A DNA stretch of 64,000 bases, taken from contig OX463859.1 of assembly GCA_949825065.1 (NCBI GenBank), positions 2,205,137-2,269,136 of the forward strand, read 5' to 3'. Below, piece by piece: positions 22,141-33,043 of this stretch. The notes below the pieces were generated by a model. That model saw nothing but the letters and a program-made list of their open reading frames with translations. It made no database searches and was not told where the DNA came from. The position numbers were made by a program, and so were the translations under genes. The DNA comes from Odontocerum albicorne (taxonomy: Eukaryota > Arthropoda > Insecta > Trichoptera > Odontoceridae). Each line of letters opens with the position of its first letter. The stretch's first letter is position 1.

Positions 22141-22435
22141 AAGAAAAATTAATACAACCCTTAAAAAAGGTACTGCGTCTGATTCAAGGGCTTTGGTACG
22201 TATTTTGCGTGAACCTTATTTGTTTGAGTATATCAATTTGGTTTATGTCAAGGTTCAATTCTAAGAAAATATTGTGTTTGTCAAAGTTATAAACCACATG
22301 GAAAGTGAGAGATGTGAAGATTTAATTTAATCATGCATAATAGTCGTTGGTGAAGATTTAAAGTTTTAACATTCAGATATCAGGTGATGTGATGGGGCGG
22401 TATTTTTGTATTTGATGCGATCTTTTATTTGAAAA
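22141..22435. other. No gene recognised
   Basis: It may continue the decayed LINE upstream of its finger domain, but no motif is visible. Confidence 0.35.
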
Positions 22436-22439
22436 TTTG

Positions 22440-22620
22440 ATATAAACCCCGTTCTGCACCCCCCGAATTGGAAACAGATGCCTTACCAACTATGCTACGG
22501 GTGTCGTCAACTAGGCATGCCACCGACTAAAGAGCATTCCTGAAACAGTGGACCTGCTATTGTCATTGGACAAGAGATCATCCTCTTCTTGAACGCAAAA
22601 CACGTTATTTGCAATATCTT
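22440..22620 (-). repeat. SINE-1 head and dispersed repeat scrap
   Basis: The minus strand of 22440-22515 reads GTAGCATAGTTGGTAAGGCA, then TCTGTTTCCAATTCGGGGGG. That resembles a tRNA D-arm and anticodon arm. 22530-22620 is the partner of 7276-7375. Confidence 0.55.
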
Positions 22621-22654
22621 GATTCACAATTTTATCTTTTTCCTGCAAATAATG

Positions 22655-22890
22655 AATTAAAATAAATAAATAAATATGGGTTTATTGATAGCAACATAGT
22701 ATGTACATAATACATTTAAATATACTTCAAGAACACATAAATTGCAGAGAATACATTAAAGACAGAAGCTATCAAAAGGTCAGGGCTCATCTAATAACAT
22801 CCCCCGGCCAAGATACACCCCACCAATATAAGGCGAGCTCAGCCACGGGGAAATCAGATGTTTTCTCAGCCCACACCCTTGCACATGTAA
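22655..22890 (-). repeat. Repeat family C, copy 1
   Basis: A tail of ATAAATAAATAAAT at the left (TTTA repeats at the 3' end on the minus strand) is followed by sequence about 85% alike to 54640-54890: GTTTATTGATAGCAACATAG, CATAAATTGCAGAGAATACA, CCACGGGGAAATCAGATG, CAGCCCACACCCTT. It carries no RT motif. The size and tail suit a SINE or LINE 3' end. Confidence 0.75.
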
Positions 22891-22959
22891 TAATAATTAT
22901 ATGTAGGTACTCGAAGTTTTAAAAAAAAAAACAAATTTTACAATGTCAAACTGAATCCA

Positions 22960-23075
22960 AATTCATTAGAAATTAAATATTTAATTTGGATAACATGAAT
23001 CATTCGACTTGTAGTAAAGATGCCTGTCGTCTTAAACCGGGAGTCGCGGGTTTGATTACCACTAATTAAAACAAT
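22960..23075 (+). repeat. SINE-1 head
   Basis: GACTTGTAGTAAAGATGCC, GTCGTCTTAAACCGGGAGTC and GCGGGTTTGATTACCACTAA resemble a tRNA from D-arm to B box (GGTTTGATTACC). The acceptor stem does not close, so I do not call a tRNA gene. Confidence 0.55.
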
Positions 23076-23084
23076 AATGATAAA

Positions 23085-23440
23085 AGATTCAGGTTGGTGA
23101 CTGGGGGAGGAGTGGGGGATGAGACAATCTCGGCGAGCAGCGGAGAGATTCTTGGGATATATGTGTTTGCCAGATGTTCACCTCGATGCACTGACTTAGA
23201 AATTTCTAGGGCTTCTATTCTGTCCAATTTATTTACGTTACTACTGATATGTAAGAATTTGGCATCATCGATAGAAAATGTGTGGTTTTCACCGTGATAA
23301 TGATAACCATTTCAGAATAAATTAGAGGATTTGTTAAGGCGGATTTGTGTTCACGAAATCTCTTTTCAAAGGATCTTCCTGTCTCTCTTATATATAAATT
23401 ATCACAGTCAGCACATAAAAGTTTAATAAAATAACAACTT
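23085..23440 (-). pseudogene. Penelope-like element: GIY-YIG nuclease remnant
   Basis: The minus strand gives CADCDNLYIRETGRSFEKRF, then REHKSALTNPLIYSEM, then, after a frame change, FSIDDAKFLHISSN and EALEISKSVHRGEH. It is the same protein as at 46825-47226. The LYIG of the YIG motif is LYIR here, and a frameshift separates the two halves. The GIY part and the RT are missing. The plus-strand frame 23094-23297 is a shadow of it. Confidence 0.8.
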
Positions 23441-25110
23441 TATATTAATTTCTAGCCTTAACATATAATGATTTATATCATTACTTAAAAGCGACATAAT
23501 GAACCCATGTGACTCCTTTATTTAAGGAAACTACGACAAATTTGTACGACATTAAGCTTTAAATACGAGTACTAATTTCTTCAGTAAGTATTTAGTCTAA
23601 GTGTTTAGATTGGACTATGACAACAAAATGTTTGGATACTCTCGTTTTATTTTCTTGATCTTTTGTAGCTTTTTTTTGCATTTCGTTAAAAAAAACTTTG
23701 ATTTTTCAAAGTGAATTGGATCACTAAATGTCCATATAAATTGTCATTTTATCTATCTACTCTTAGACAAGAGGCTACTTTTTTTAAATTAACACGGTAA
23801 AAATGTTAAGTCATCGATAAATATTATGGTTTCTCAAGTATAAAAAATAGTTCGTGCAAATAAAAGCCAAATTGAATAGCAGGCGTGCTCCATTCTCTAC
23901 CCCCGGTATCTACATCAGTCTACAAGGGTATTTACGTTATCAACTAACCTTATGGGGTAGGCTCGTATACTTTTATATAGATTTTTTCCGCCGATGCTAA
24001 AGGAACGCATTAAAGAAATTGCTTCGGAGCAAATGGTTTTTTCACCAGATTTCTCGAAACTGATTGCCTGTTTCTTCGCCGTTTTCTGACGTTGCTAAAA
24101 ACATTCCGAATTACCAAATTGCGTGGAGCGAGAAGGCCCGTTAGCGCTGCATTATTTTGAACACTTTTACTGGGAGTAGTTTGTTAATTAAATTGAAAAA
24201 TGTTCTCCCGTCTGCGTGGGTATTGCTTTATGGGTATTTTTGATTTCATTGTGACTCTGCAATTTGATAATAAGATAATATAAATAATCTTAAATCACAA
24301 TTTTGAAAACTTATAAATGTATATTATACGAGTAATTGAAATAATATATAATTGATGATTTATTTATTGCTAGACGAGTAACCCGCATCACACACGGTTT
24401 CAAACACATTTTGTATCGAATGCTCAAATAAATTACCACATCAAACACAGCGATACCGCCCCAACACATCAACTGACAGCTGAATGTCAAAATTATAAAA
24501 TCTTCACTCACGAATAATAAATTTTCAACACTACATCAAGGCGTGTAGAAAAAAAAATATTTTTTATAATTTAATTATTATAACGCATGCTTTGTTTTTT
24601 AAACGAAAGTGAAAATGGTACGACACCAGTCATTAAAAATCTGAACTTTTTAATTTTTATAGATAATAATGTGATATTTGGACTACATTAGTTTTTTTAT
24701 TTTATATTTTAAGAACTTCAGAGCTTCCCCGATAGGTCTTGAATATTATATTTATATAATTATCTGTATCGACAAGCAGTAGTAATATTGGTTTTATTTA
24801 TATTAAGTTTAACTATCATATGTTCATGTGGAAAAAAGTTAAATATAAGTTAATGTAAGTACAAAATGGTTAAAAGATATTAACAAAGGGGACATCACGC
24901 CACTTAAACAGCACTTCAGGATTTGAGTGTGGAAACTTGTATCGGACGCGTGCCGTCACCCGTGTGTTTGGGTATGTGATATGAAAAAGACACTGTGTGT
25001 AGATCTGTATTATTAAACTTGTACGTTATAATTCATTCTAATGTTCCTGTATTTGTATATGTAAATCTGCTATATGTTCTTGTATTCCTATGTCATATGT
25101 ATGTTTGTTT
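23441..25110. other. No gene recognised (1.7 kb)
   Basis: AT-rich sequence without motif-bearing frames. 23880-24180 is less AT-rich and looks single-copy within the window. This stretch is the left flank of the Jockey element; I could not find a target duplication. Confidence 0.4.
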
Positions 25111-25111
25111 G

Positions 25112-25956
25112 ACTCCGATCGCATTCGCGACCGCGCTGAAAATAAGTGACTTGCAAAGCGGTGCGATCGGAGTAGGTCCGGGCTCAGTCGGCGTAAGCAG
25201 GGCCCAAACCCCGAAAGTTGTTGTATTTCGCGGGCAATGGGCGCTTGCGACGGCCGACTGACCATTAATATAGAGGGCCGCCCAATTTGAAAATCAACAT
25301 CAGTCACGGACCTGCTCTGGAGCAGTCGCCTTTACCCGCAAACATACGCGCTCTCTCCACAGTTCGTTCCGATAGATATCCGTCTCAGTCAGAGACCCGT
25401 CAATTGTGTCGCTAGCAGGTCGCTTACGCCGTTTGTCACCGTACAAGTGCTCGCGCGCAGTCGCAATCAGTACCACCTCCACCGAAGCTTTGCATATCGC
25501 TCACGCCCGTCACGCCAAAAGTGACGTCATCAATCCGCGCATGCGCAAGAACAATCTCCTCACCACGGCAACAGTGTTAAACTTTGTTCGCGTTGTTTAA
25601 GGAGCAGGCCTCCAAAAAAGTTACAAGTGAAATAATTTATTTCGAGTTCCGGTCCATGCCAGTCGTCTTCTTCTTCGTCAAGTAAGCTACTGACTGTTCT
25701 GTCCTTCTCACTCCTTTCCACTCCTCGGGCGGAGTTGCAAATCTGAATAAGGTCGGCAACTCTTCCCATCCTATCTTCATCCCATACTTCATTCATTCAT
25801 TCACATCACCCTTCATAACCTTATCTATCATTTATTTATTTGTTTATCTCTCTTATTATTATTATAACTAACCTATACTTTCTCCACAGCCACTTATACA
25901 TTTACATTTACTTCTACCGTTATTCTTCTTTTACTGGTTTTTCCGCCTAAACAACC
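25112..25956 (+). promoter_or_regulatory. GC-rich 5' leader of the Jockey-type LINE (probable internal promoter)
   Basis: Composition changes sharply to GC-rich at about 25110, before ORF1 at 25957. A perfect 12-base inverted repeat (ACTCCGATCGCA at 25112-25123, TGCGATCGGAGT at 25162-25173) lies at the edge. Further in are a full CRE/ATF-type site TGACGTCA (25522-25529) and an NRF-1-type palindrome GCGCATGCGC (25537-25546). LINEs of this clade use internal promoters in the 5' UTR; that these sites act is inference. The true transcription start is not determined. Confidence 0.5.
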
Positions 25957-27619
25957 ATGAAGACCGTCAAGCCCATCAAGCCCATCAAGCCCGTCAAGTC
26001 CGCCAAGTCGGACTTCTTCATCACAACCCCACGTATCATCGTCAGAAAAACTTCACCAGTAACACCCGCTTTCGTCCCTGTGGCCTCGCCTACACCATCG
26101 CCCGCTATGTCTCCGGTCCGCTCAACATCCCCTGATTTAACCATCTCCACTTTCGAGGAAGCCATCGAGCTCTTCAATATGGAGAACACATCCAAAAGAG
26201 TTACGATGAAGTTAATGAAACTTCTTCGCGAGCTCGTCAAAAAAGGTGAGGCCTCGATCTCGGCCATAAACCCCTCACCAGTTTCACCCACTGTCTCGCC
26301 AACTGTCTCACTCCCAACACCGCCGCGCTCCTCTGTCACTATGGATCCCCCACCAACAATCACCATCCCTGATACTCCAGATATGGAGTGGCAATCTTTT
26401 GCCAAAAATCGAAAAAGGGCTCTCCAATCTCAAGTAAGCCCCCCCTCGTTCGTCCCCAGTCTAACCCGAAACCAGATGATGCCACCGCGACCCAAACAAA
26501 CAAAAGGATGAGAGGCCCACTCAGCCCTCCTCTTCCCGCTGCTCCCGCCCCACCTTCAATTACAGTCGTACGACCTCTACTTCCGGTCAAAAAAGACCGC
26601 ATCCCCCCCATCGTTCTTCACAATTCCGACAAATACGGAGACCTGAGGACCAAACTCAGGTCCCAAAACATCAACTTCACCTCGAAGGTTCAGCCCAACG
26701 GAGATTTAAAAATCTCCACTGAAACCGTCGAGGCTTACCGCTCCCTCGTCCACATCACCGACTCTCTCGCCATCCCATACCACTCCTTCCACCTGGAGAA
26801 CGAGAAGCCCCTGTTAGCCGTCATTCGTGGCCTACCGACCCCTATCAGCGTCGAGGACATAATGACAGAGCTCAAATCCCTCGATTACCCGGTACAGAAC
26901 GTGTACCGCATGAAAAACCGTAATCGAGTGGAACTCCCCATGGTCATCGTGAAGATGACACGGGACTCTGCCGCAAAGCGCATCTTCACCGAACTCCACG
27001 GTGTACTCGATATTCGAGTCGCAGTGGAGGAGCTGAACAAGCGCAAAGGCATGGGCCAGTGTCATCGATGCCAACAGTTCGCCCATTCCGCCGGCAACTG
27101 CCACGCCCCAGCCAACTGTGTGAAATGCGGTAGAACCCATCACACATCCGAATGCAGGAAGTCCGCGGACACTCCCGCCACCTGCTGTAACTGCGGAGGC
27201 CCACACACGGCCAACTTCAGAGGCTGCCCACGCTTCCCTAAGAGCAACCTCCCTTCAATCGCTCCCCAACACCACTTCCAGACCCCGCAGCCCTTACGCC
27301 CCCTCATGGATGGCATCTACCAACGCCCCTCTACCAACGCCCCCGAACGCCCCCTTTCGAACGCCCCCTCGGCAAACAACGCCACACGGCGATTCCCCAA
27401 CGCCCCCCCAGAGTGCATCGAAACCGGTCACTTCCTTCGCGTCATATGCGAACATCGCAACTCGCCGCCCCCTATTATCATCATCTACACCTCAAAATTA
27501 CACTTCGCCCGTCGCCCCCCCCCCCAAATCGCGATCTCATTCTGAACAATTTAAAATCAGCCATCACCGAAGCCATGAATCTCCTCAACTACATCCAAGA
27601 ACATGGCTCGCACCTATAA
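25957..27619 (+). CDS. Jockey-clade LINE ORF1 (Gag-like), frame changes at C-runs
   Basis: Nucleic-acid-binding Gag-like protein that packages the element's RNA. Start ATG 25957 (ACAACCATG context); the first part is P/S/T-rich and basic (frame 1). The protein then continues in frame 3 from a C-run near 26438. There it carries the zinc-finger-associated domain (PLLAVIRGLPTPISVEDI, about 26811-26865) and three zinc knuckles between 27059 and 27236: C-x2-C-x4-H-x4-C, a C-x2-C-x3-H-x4-C form, and the C-x2-C-x3-H-x6-C form typical of this clade. From about 27300-27410 the sensible frame is frame 1 (SFASYANIATRR). After an 11-C run (27515-27525) it is frame 2, ending at TAA 27617-27619. The end overlaps ORF2 by 17 bases. 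As written it is broken. Because at least two, and probably all three, changes fall at C-runs, sequencing or polymerase slippage is a real alternative to decay. Confidence 0.85.
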
Positions 27620-30410
27620 ACCATCACACATATCCGCCGCGTTCTGGAACGCAAACGGTTCCCTCAGAACACACAAACACGAGGTCAAGGATTTCCTCCT
27701 CGAGCACAACCTGGACGTGTTGCTGATAACGGAAACGCATCTCAAACCGAGCTACCGTTACAGCATCCGTAACTACTACTGCTACAGAGACGACCGCCTC
27801 ATCGGCAGAAAAGGCGGCACCGCAACTCTCATCAAAAGCACAATAGACCACTGCCACATCCCCTCCCCTTCCACCGTTAACATAGAATCCACATGCGTAG
27901 TGGTGAACACCGCCAATCACGGCCCCCTTAAACTTTGCGCGACTTATCTTCCACCTACCTCCCCACTTGTCGAGTCTGAACTTGACTCATTCCTCGCAGA
28001 CAATATCCCCACCATCATGGCGGGAGATCTAAATGCTAAACACCACTTCTGGCACAGCCGCACTCCCAACACTCACGGCAGAATACTCGATGAAATTTCC
28101 TCCCGCAAAAGATACTTCGTGGAAGGACCCACGTCTCCCACCATCTATCCACTAAGAGACATTCATCGCCCCGATGTCATCGACATCATAGTCCATAACG
28201 ACATTCCCTATCAAACAGATCTCACGACTGTTCACCAACTTCAATCCGATCACTACCCGGTATTACTTCTACTGACGGATGGCTTCCCACCCTTCTCGCC
28301 ATCAGCCCCTCCGCGACACATCACCTCGTGGAGCGATTTCGCTATTAACGTCGACAGCAGCATCAAAATACCGACAACTTTCCCCGACACGAACTCCATA
28401 GACGCCGCTATAAATGACTTTACAGCCACCATCAAATCCGCTCTCACATCCTCTTCAAAAGAGAGACCAGCCGATAAACCCGAACTTCCCCTTCCTTCAC
28501 ATATCAAAATACTGATTATGGAAAAAAACAAAGCCAGAAAACTGTGGCAAAACACAGCTGTCCCCTCTTATAAGACCGACTACAACAGACTAGTCAAAAA
28601 AATCAAACACCTCCTACAGCAACTCCGCAATGACAAATGGTCAGACTTCGTCGAGTCCCTCGAATATAATGATGGACTCAAATGGAAATTAACGCGCTGC
28701 CTTAGAAATACGCCCTCCCGACCCAGCTCTCTTCAAGGACCAAATGGCCCCGTTTTCTCTGCTCGCGACCGCGCAGAGACCTTAGCTGACTCTCTAGCAA
28801 ACATATTCTCGCCTAATGCAGACCTCTCTGACCCCTCTCACTCAATAATGGTCGACAATGCAGTCGTCGACATATTAAATGAGCAAACCCCCCCCACCAC
28901 AGACTTCTTCTCACCGATAGAAATACAATCTATCATTAAAAATCTCATTAATAAAAAAGCACCCGGCCCCGATAAAATCAATAATCTCACCTTGAAAAAA
29001 CTCCCGAAAAAAGCCATTTACGCCCTTACTGCCATCTACAATGCCTGCCTTCGACATAAATTCTTTCCGACCCCTTTCAAAAACGCCGACGTCATCATGT
29101 TCCCCAAACCGGGTAAAAGCCACATTATCCCCGAAAATCACAGACCGATCAGCCTGCTCCCGACTCTAGGTAAAGTGCTCGAGAAATTAATCCTCGAACG
29201 TCTCTCCACCGAAACTTACTCACACAACATCATCCCAGATTCGCAACACGGATTTAGGCCATTACACTCTACCAGCCATCAGCTTCTTCGCGTTGTAGAA
29301 CACATAATCAAATCCTTCAGAGCCAAAGGCCTCACGACCCTCCTTTCACTAGACGTGGCGAAAGCCTTCGACACAGTCTGGCATAACGGACTCATATTCA
29401 AACTGCACAAGTCAGGTATTCCCCTCAGACTAGTGCAAATCATCGCATCATTCCTCGAAAATCGCTCCTTCTCCGTCAAAATAGACGGCATAAACTCATC
29501 CCCACGCCCCATTCTGGCAGGAGTACCCCAAGGTGCACTGCTGTCCCCTATCCTGTATAACATATACACGAGCGATATGCCTCAATTTTCACGCACACAT
29601 TGTATCACCGCGCAATACGCTGACGACACAGCCTTCCTCTCTTCATCGAAATATGAGTCCGATTCCCACGATAGACTGCAAGACTTCATTCCCATTTTGG
29701 AGCGCTGGTGCACCAAATGGAAGATCAAAATAAATCCTACCAAAAGCACTGCTGTCCGCTTCTCACGCAGATATATCGAACCCGTCAGAACTCTTAAACT
29801 CTTCGGCCAGAGCGTCCCATGGACGAAACACGTGAAATACTTAGGCCTCACCTTGGATAGTAAACTCTCGTGGTACAAACACGCCCATAATATAAAATCA
29901 AAAGCTCACGGAACACTCAAATCATTATATCCCTTGATCTGCAAACACAGCAAACTGAGCCCGAGCACTAAACTCCATCTCTATAAAGCGATCATCAGAC
30001 CTCAACTGACTTACGCCCTTCCGGTCTGGGGCCACGCGAAGAAATCAACTCTACATCACATTCAAGTCATTCAAAACAAAGCCCTCCGCATAATCTTAAA
30101 AGCACCCTACATAGTACGTAACTCTAGACTCCACGCGGATATCAAACTACATACCATCCCCGAACATATGCGCGCTCTGGCCGAGAGGTTTTACAGCTCT
30201 GTATCCTGTCATCCCAACCCAATCATAAAATCCTTAGATAACTACAGCGCCAACACCAGATTCAGACACACTCGCCCGAAATCAATATTACGAAACGCCC
30301 CTCCGAACCCCCACTCCTTAACCGTAAACACCCCCCCAAATGACCCACCGATCGTCACTCTGGACACCCCTTCATCGACAGCTCCTCCGCAAGACAGTTT
30401 ACCCCCTTAG
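27603..30410 (+). CDS. Jockey-clade LINE ORF2: AP-endonuclease and reverse transcriptase, intact
   Basis: 935 codons without a stop or frameshift, a normal length for the clade. The enzyme nicks genomic DNA and copies the element RNA there (target-primed reverse transcription, in the nucleus). Endonuclease residues seen: WNANG (15-19), TETHL with Glu 44, GDLNAKH (141-147) and SDHYPV (215-220, catalytic D/H). RT motifs: NKKAPGPDKI (450-459), PISLLPTLGKVLEKL (about 515-529), HGFRP (549-553), LDVAKAFDTVWH with Asp 584 and 590, AGVPQGALLSP (639-649), YADD (672-675), VKYLGLTLD (744-752) and LPVWGHAKK (806-814). The C-terminus is P/T/S-rich and carries no zinc finger. No catalytic residue is missing. 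The start ATG overlaps the end of ORF1, so reinitiation after ORF1 is likely. The GC-rich codon use stands out from the AT-rich surroundings, as expected for a recent insertion. The many minus-strand frames here are shadows. Confidence 0.95.
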   Translation: MARTYKPSHISAAFWNANGSLRTHKHEVKDFLLEHNLDVLLITETHLKPSYRYSIRNYYCYRDDRLIGRKGGTATLIKSTIDHCHIPSPSTVNIESTCVVVNTANHGPLKLCATYLPPTSPLVESELDSFLADNIPTIMAGDLNAKHHFWHSRTPNTHGRILDEISSRKRYFVEGPTSPTIYPLRDIHRPDVIDIIVHNDIPYQTDLTTVHQLQSDHYPVLLLLTDGFPPFSPSAPPRHITSWSDFAINVDSSIKIPTTFPDTNSIDAAINDFTATIKSALTSSSKERPADKPELPLPSHIKILIMEKNKARKLWQNTAVPSYKTDYNRLVKKIKHLLQQLRNDKWSDFVESLEYNDGLKWKLTRCLRNTPSRPSSLQGPNGPVFSARDRAETLADSLANIFSPNADLSDPSHSIMVDNAVVDILNEQTPPTTDFFSPIEIQSIIKNLINKKAPGPDKINNLTLKKLPKKAIYALTAIYNACLRHKFFPTPFKNADVIMFPKPGKSHIIPENHRPISLLPTLGKVLEKLILERLSTETYSHNIIPDSQHGFRPLHSTSHQLLRVVEHIIKSFRAKGLTTLLSLDVAKAFDTVWHNGLIFKLHKSGIPLRLVQIIASFLENRSFSVKIDGINSSPRPILAGVPQGALLSPILYNIYTSDMPQFSRTHCITAQYADDTAFLSSSKYESDSHDRLQDFIPILERWCTKWKIKINPTKSTAVRFSRRYIEPVRTLKLFGQSVPWTKHVKYLGLTLDSKLSWYKHAHNIKSKAHGTLKSLYPLICKHSKLSPSTKLHLYKAIIRPQLTYALPVWGHAKKSTLHHIQVIQNKALRIILKAPYIVRNSRLHADIKLHTIPEHMRALAERFYSSVSCHPNPIIKSLDNYSANTRFRHTRPKSILRNAPPNPHSLTVNTPPNDPPIVTLDTPSSTAPPQDSLPP

Positions 30411-30880
30411 GCAACCGCATTTACCACCTTCAATAAACATTTTTTACATTTTTAATATATTTATACAAGTCACACACGTCTCCTTATCCACTTAATTACC
30501 TATATATATTTACATACTATATTCACTTTCGTACTATATTTTATTCATAACCATTATTTTTCACCCATTCAATATATTCGTGTGTGACGACACAACTAAA
30601 TGTATATTCTTATGTAATATTATGTATATACTATCACATTTATTTATGTATTTAATCGTTTTATAATTTCTCATAATCATTCATAAAATCAAAACATTTA
30701 CCACAAACCTATCCTTTCCCGACTCCTAAAAAGATCCAAAATTTCCAAAATATCAAAACAGTCAGAACTTATCCGATGAAGGAGTAAGGTGTCCTACCAT
30801 CGGACCGAAACTCCGAACAAGTTATCAATCACTATATTTGAAAATCATGTTCTGCTCACTTCTCCCTTCTTTGAAATATA
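30411..30880 (+). other. 3' UTR of the Jockey-type LINE with pseudoknot-like fold
   Basis: It begins at the ORF2 stop. AATAAA lies at 30432-30437. At 30773-30814, CCGATG pairs with CATCGG (30798-30803), and GGAGT in its loop (30781-30785) pairs with ACTCC after it (30810-30814), giving an H-type pseudoknot. LINE RTs recognise structured 3' RNA ends, so this may be the priming structure. No poly-A tail or target duplication is visible, so the exact 3' end is uncertain. Confidence 0.5.
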
Positions 30881-31573
30881 TAATTCTCAGTAATACCGAA
30901 TTTACCGTGTTTTTACTTGAGACCCGCTACCCTACATCGACTGCCTGAGAGGAATCTCTTTCTGCTCTTCTTCTTCTTCTTCTGCTGGATCTTCACTACG
31001 GAATTCGCTAGCTCGATTTTCTGAGCGCTACGCGGCGACCAACCACCTATCTACAGTCTTTGTACCTGTCCGGTACAAAACTTTTTCAGGTGGTATTGAA
31101 ATTGTTTCAACAGCACTCATTACACATATACTCGTATGTTAGTTTGTTCAACAATTTCATAGTTCGGTTAGCAAAACAATATTTTCTCGGATCATTGTGG
31201 AATTAAGTGTTGGATTCATTCAAGTGTGCCTTTAATATATATTTTGGTTAAAAGAAAATATTCTGTTGAATCATTATAACTGATAACACTCGATCATGTC
31301 TAGACGATTTTGTGCTTCTCTTAAAGTATGCCACTTCAATAAACGCACGTATCTTTTTGTAAATAAGATATCTTAGAATTTATATTCTTCGTCTTTGAAA
31401 CCTTTCAAGATGTTCAATAACCTTTATAAATAACGGTTCAATTATTCGTAACCAATTTCTTTAAAATATCTAGCACACGTCTTATAAACTAACAAAATAT
31501 TTAAGGAGTCACCCAACTGAAAGCTTTCTTCATAATGAAGAGAAGTGTATTGACTTATTTTACAATGTCAGTG
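30881..31573. other. No gene recognised; short CTT microsatellite
   Basis: 30913-31090 is less AT-rich and contains a CTTCTTCTTCTTCTT run (30966-30985). The rest is AT-rich. Part of this could still be LINE 3' UTR. Confidence 0.35.
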
Positions 31574-32052
31574 ATTTATTTATTTAACACTTTTATTGCA
31601 ATATAATCTGGCGGGCGTATTACCAGGCGACAATCTCTTCCAACCAACCAGACAAAAGTAAATGAAGCAAGTTACATGGTCGAATAAATCATTCAAATGA
31701 CTATCCATCCCCACGAAATCCATAAACATATACGTGAGCACATGCCCATAAACCCCACAAAGACTGACAGCCACCCGAACATTATTTTTCATATAAAATG
31801 AGATATCATCAATCAAAAGGAAAGAAGGGATGGTAGAGAGGAAAGAAAAATAAAAATCAGGAATGAAACACTTTATTTTACTGACTAGAAATTAAGAGGT
31901 TTTTCAGTCGCTTTTTAAAGCATGCCAAGGACGGAGCGAGTCTTGTATTGGTTTGTAACTGATTCCAGAGTCTCACTGCATGGACAGTAAAGGACGACGT
32001 AAATAATGAGGAGCGGTAAACTGGAAAGGCTAATAAACAATCTCTGTTGTGC
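31574..32052 (-). pseudogene. LINE-A 3' end, copy 3
   Basis: On the minus strand it ends in GTTAAATAAATAAAT. It is the mirror-orientation counterpart of 19636-20141, about 90% alike by eye. The RT C-terminal coding piece (VHAVRLWN...IRLAPSLACF) lies near 31900-31990 with frame changes. The 5' end is cut at 32052. Confidence 0.75.
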
Positions 32053-33040
32053 TGGCTGATATTATAATTTCTAGATCCTTTTGAAAAGTCTATGGTTTAA
32101 TGTTTCTTCGTCGTTTCCTTCTTGGCCTATGAATTGTTGACTATTTCGAAATGATTTTCTTGAGTAAAATAGTGCGAGGGTTTCCAGTAGTGCAGTAGAA
32201 GTTTAAGGAATCATATACGTGTTGAATATATTGTGAGTTCTGATACCAACACACAGTATTTTGGTGTGTGTTACTGGATCTCAGAGGTAAAGTGAACTTG
32301 GGGATGTTAAGTGCAATCATGTTTTAAGGTATACTAATGTGGATAGAAGTACGAAAGCCTTTGTGGTCCTCAACCAAATTTAATGTGCGAAGCCACACAG
32401 TTTATGGGGTGGGTTCATTGTTCATGCACTGACAACTACTTATAAGTAGAGTCAAAGAGATTGAGATATCAGAGGCTGAGTACTTTCTAGATGGCCCTAG
32501 ACTGGGCAAAACTATCCACAAGGCATTGTCGCTTATTTTTTCTTTATGTCAACGAATTTCTTATACTTACCTAATGTTTATATAATGAATTAAGTGTTAG
32601 GGTTGTTTTATCAATATGAAGAACAGTGTATTTTTCAGCCTCCAAAGTAAATAAAACACCTTTTGGATCACTGCAATATCTAATTCAGGTAATTTTGTGT
32701 AATACCAGAGCGAATAATTGGATTCTCAAAAAACTTGGCATCATCAATAAAGAATTTACAATAAAATGGTTTATGACGCAACAAAAACTAGTTTGAAGTT
32801 ATGTATTTGTATGGAAGTTCTAAATACTCGTATATTCACATTGGTGATACGAAAACTTTAAAGATCTGGAGCCAATATTGTCTTCGGTCTTACATGTCGA
32901 CACTTCGACCTAAGAGCCACTGGATTAGGCACAAAAATCATGTAGTTGTATCGTTCATGCTGGTAATACTTCAGCGTCTCAATTCAATTTTTAAGGAACG
33001 ACTAAATCAGACCATATTTCCCAACATTCAAAATCTTTAA
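32053..33040. other. No gene recognised (1 kb)
   Basis: Near 32690-32770 the minus strand reads FFIDDAKFFENP, faintly like the FSIDDAKFLHIS part of the Penelope nuclease. This is the only hint, and a weak one. The plus-strand frame 32801-33040 has no motif. Confidence 0.35.
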
Positions 33041-33043
33041 AAT

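Noticed and set aside
25947..26405. 152-codon Gly/Val-rich minus-strand frame
   Set aside because: Antisense of the P/T/S-rich start of LINE ORF1; its glycine richness follows from proline codons on the other strand.
26832..27206. 124-codon minus-strand frame (and others within 25947-29878)
   Set aside because: Antisense shadows of the GC-rich Jockey ORFs; no motif, and they overlap conserved coding.
30773..30814. Hammerhead ribozyme in the Jockey 3' UTR
   Set aside because: The core would read CCGATGA rather than CTGATGA, and the stems do not fit the hammerhead layout; the pseudoknot explains the pairing better.
32690..32770. Penelope nuclease fragment on the minus strand
   Set aside because: Only about 12 residues (FFIDDAKFF) resemble it, with nothing alike on either side; possible but not supported.
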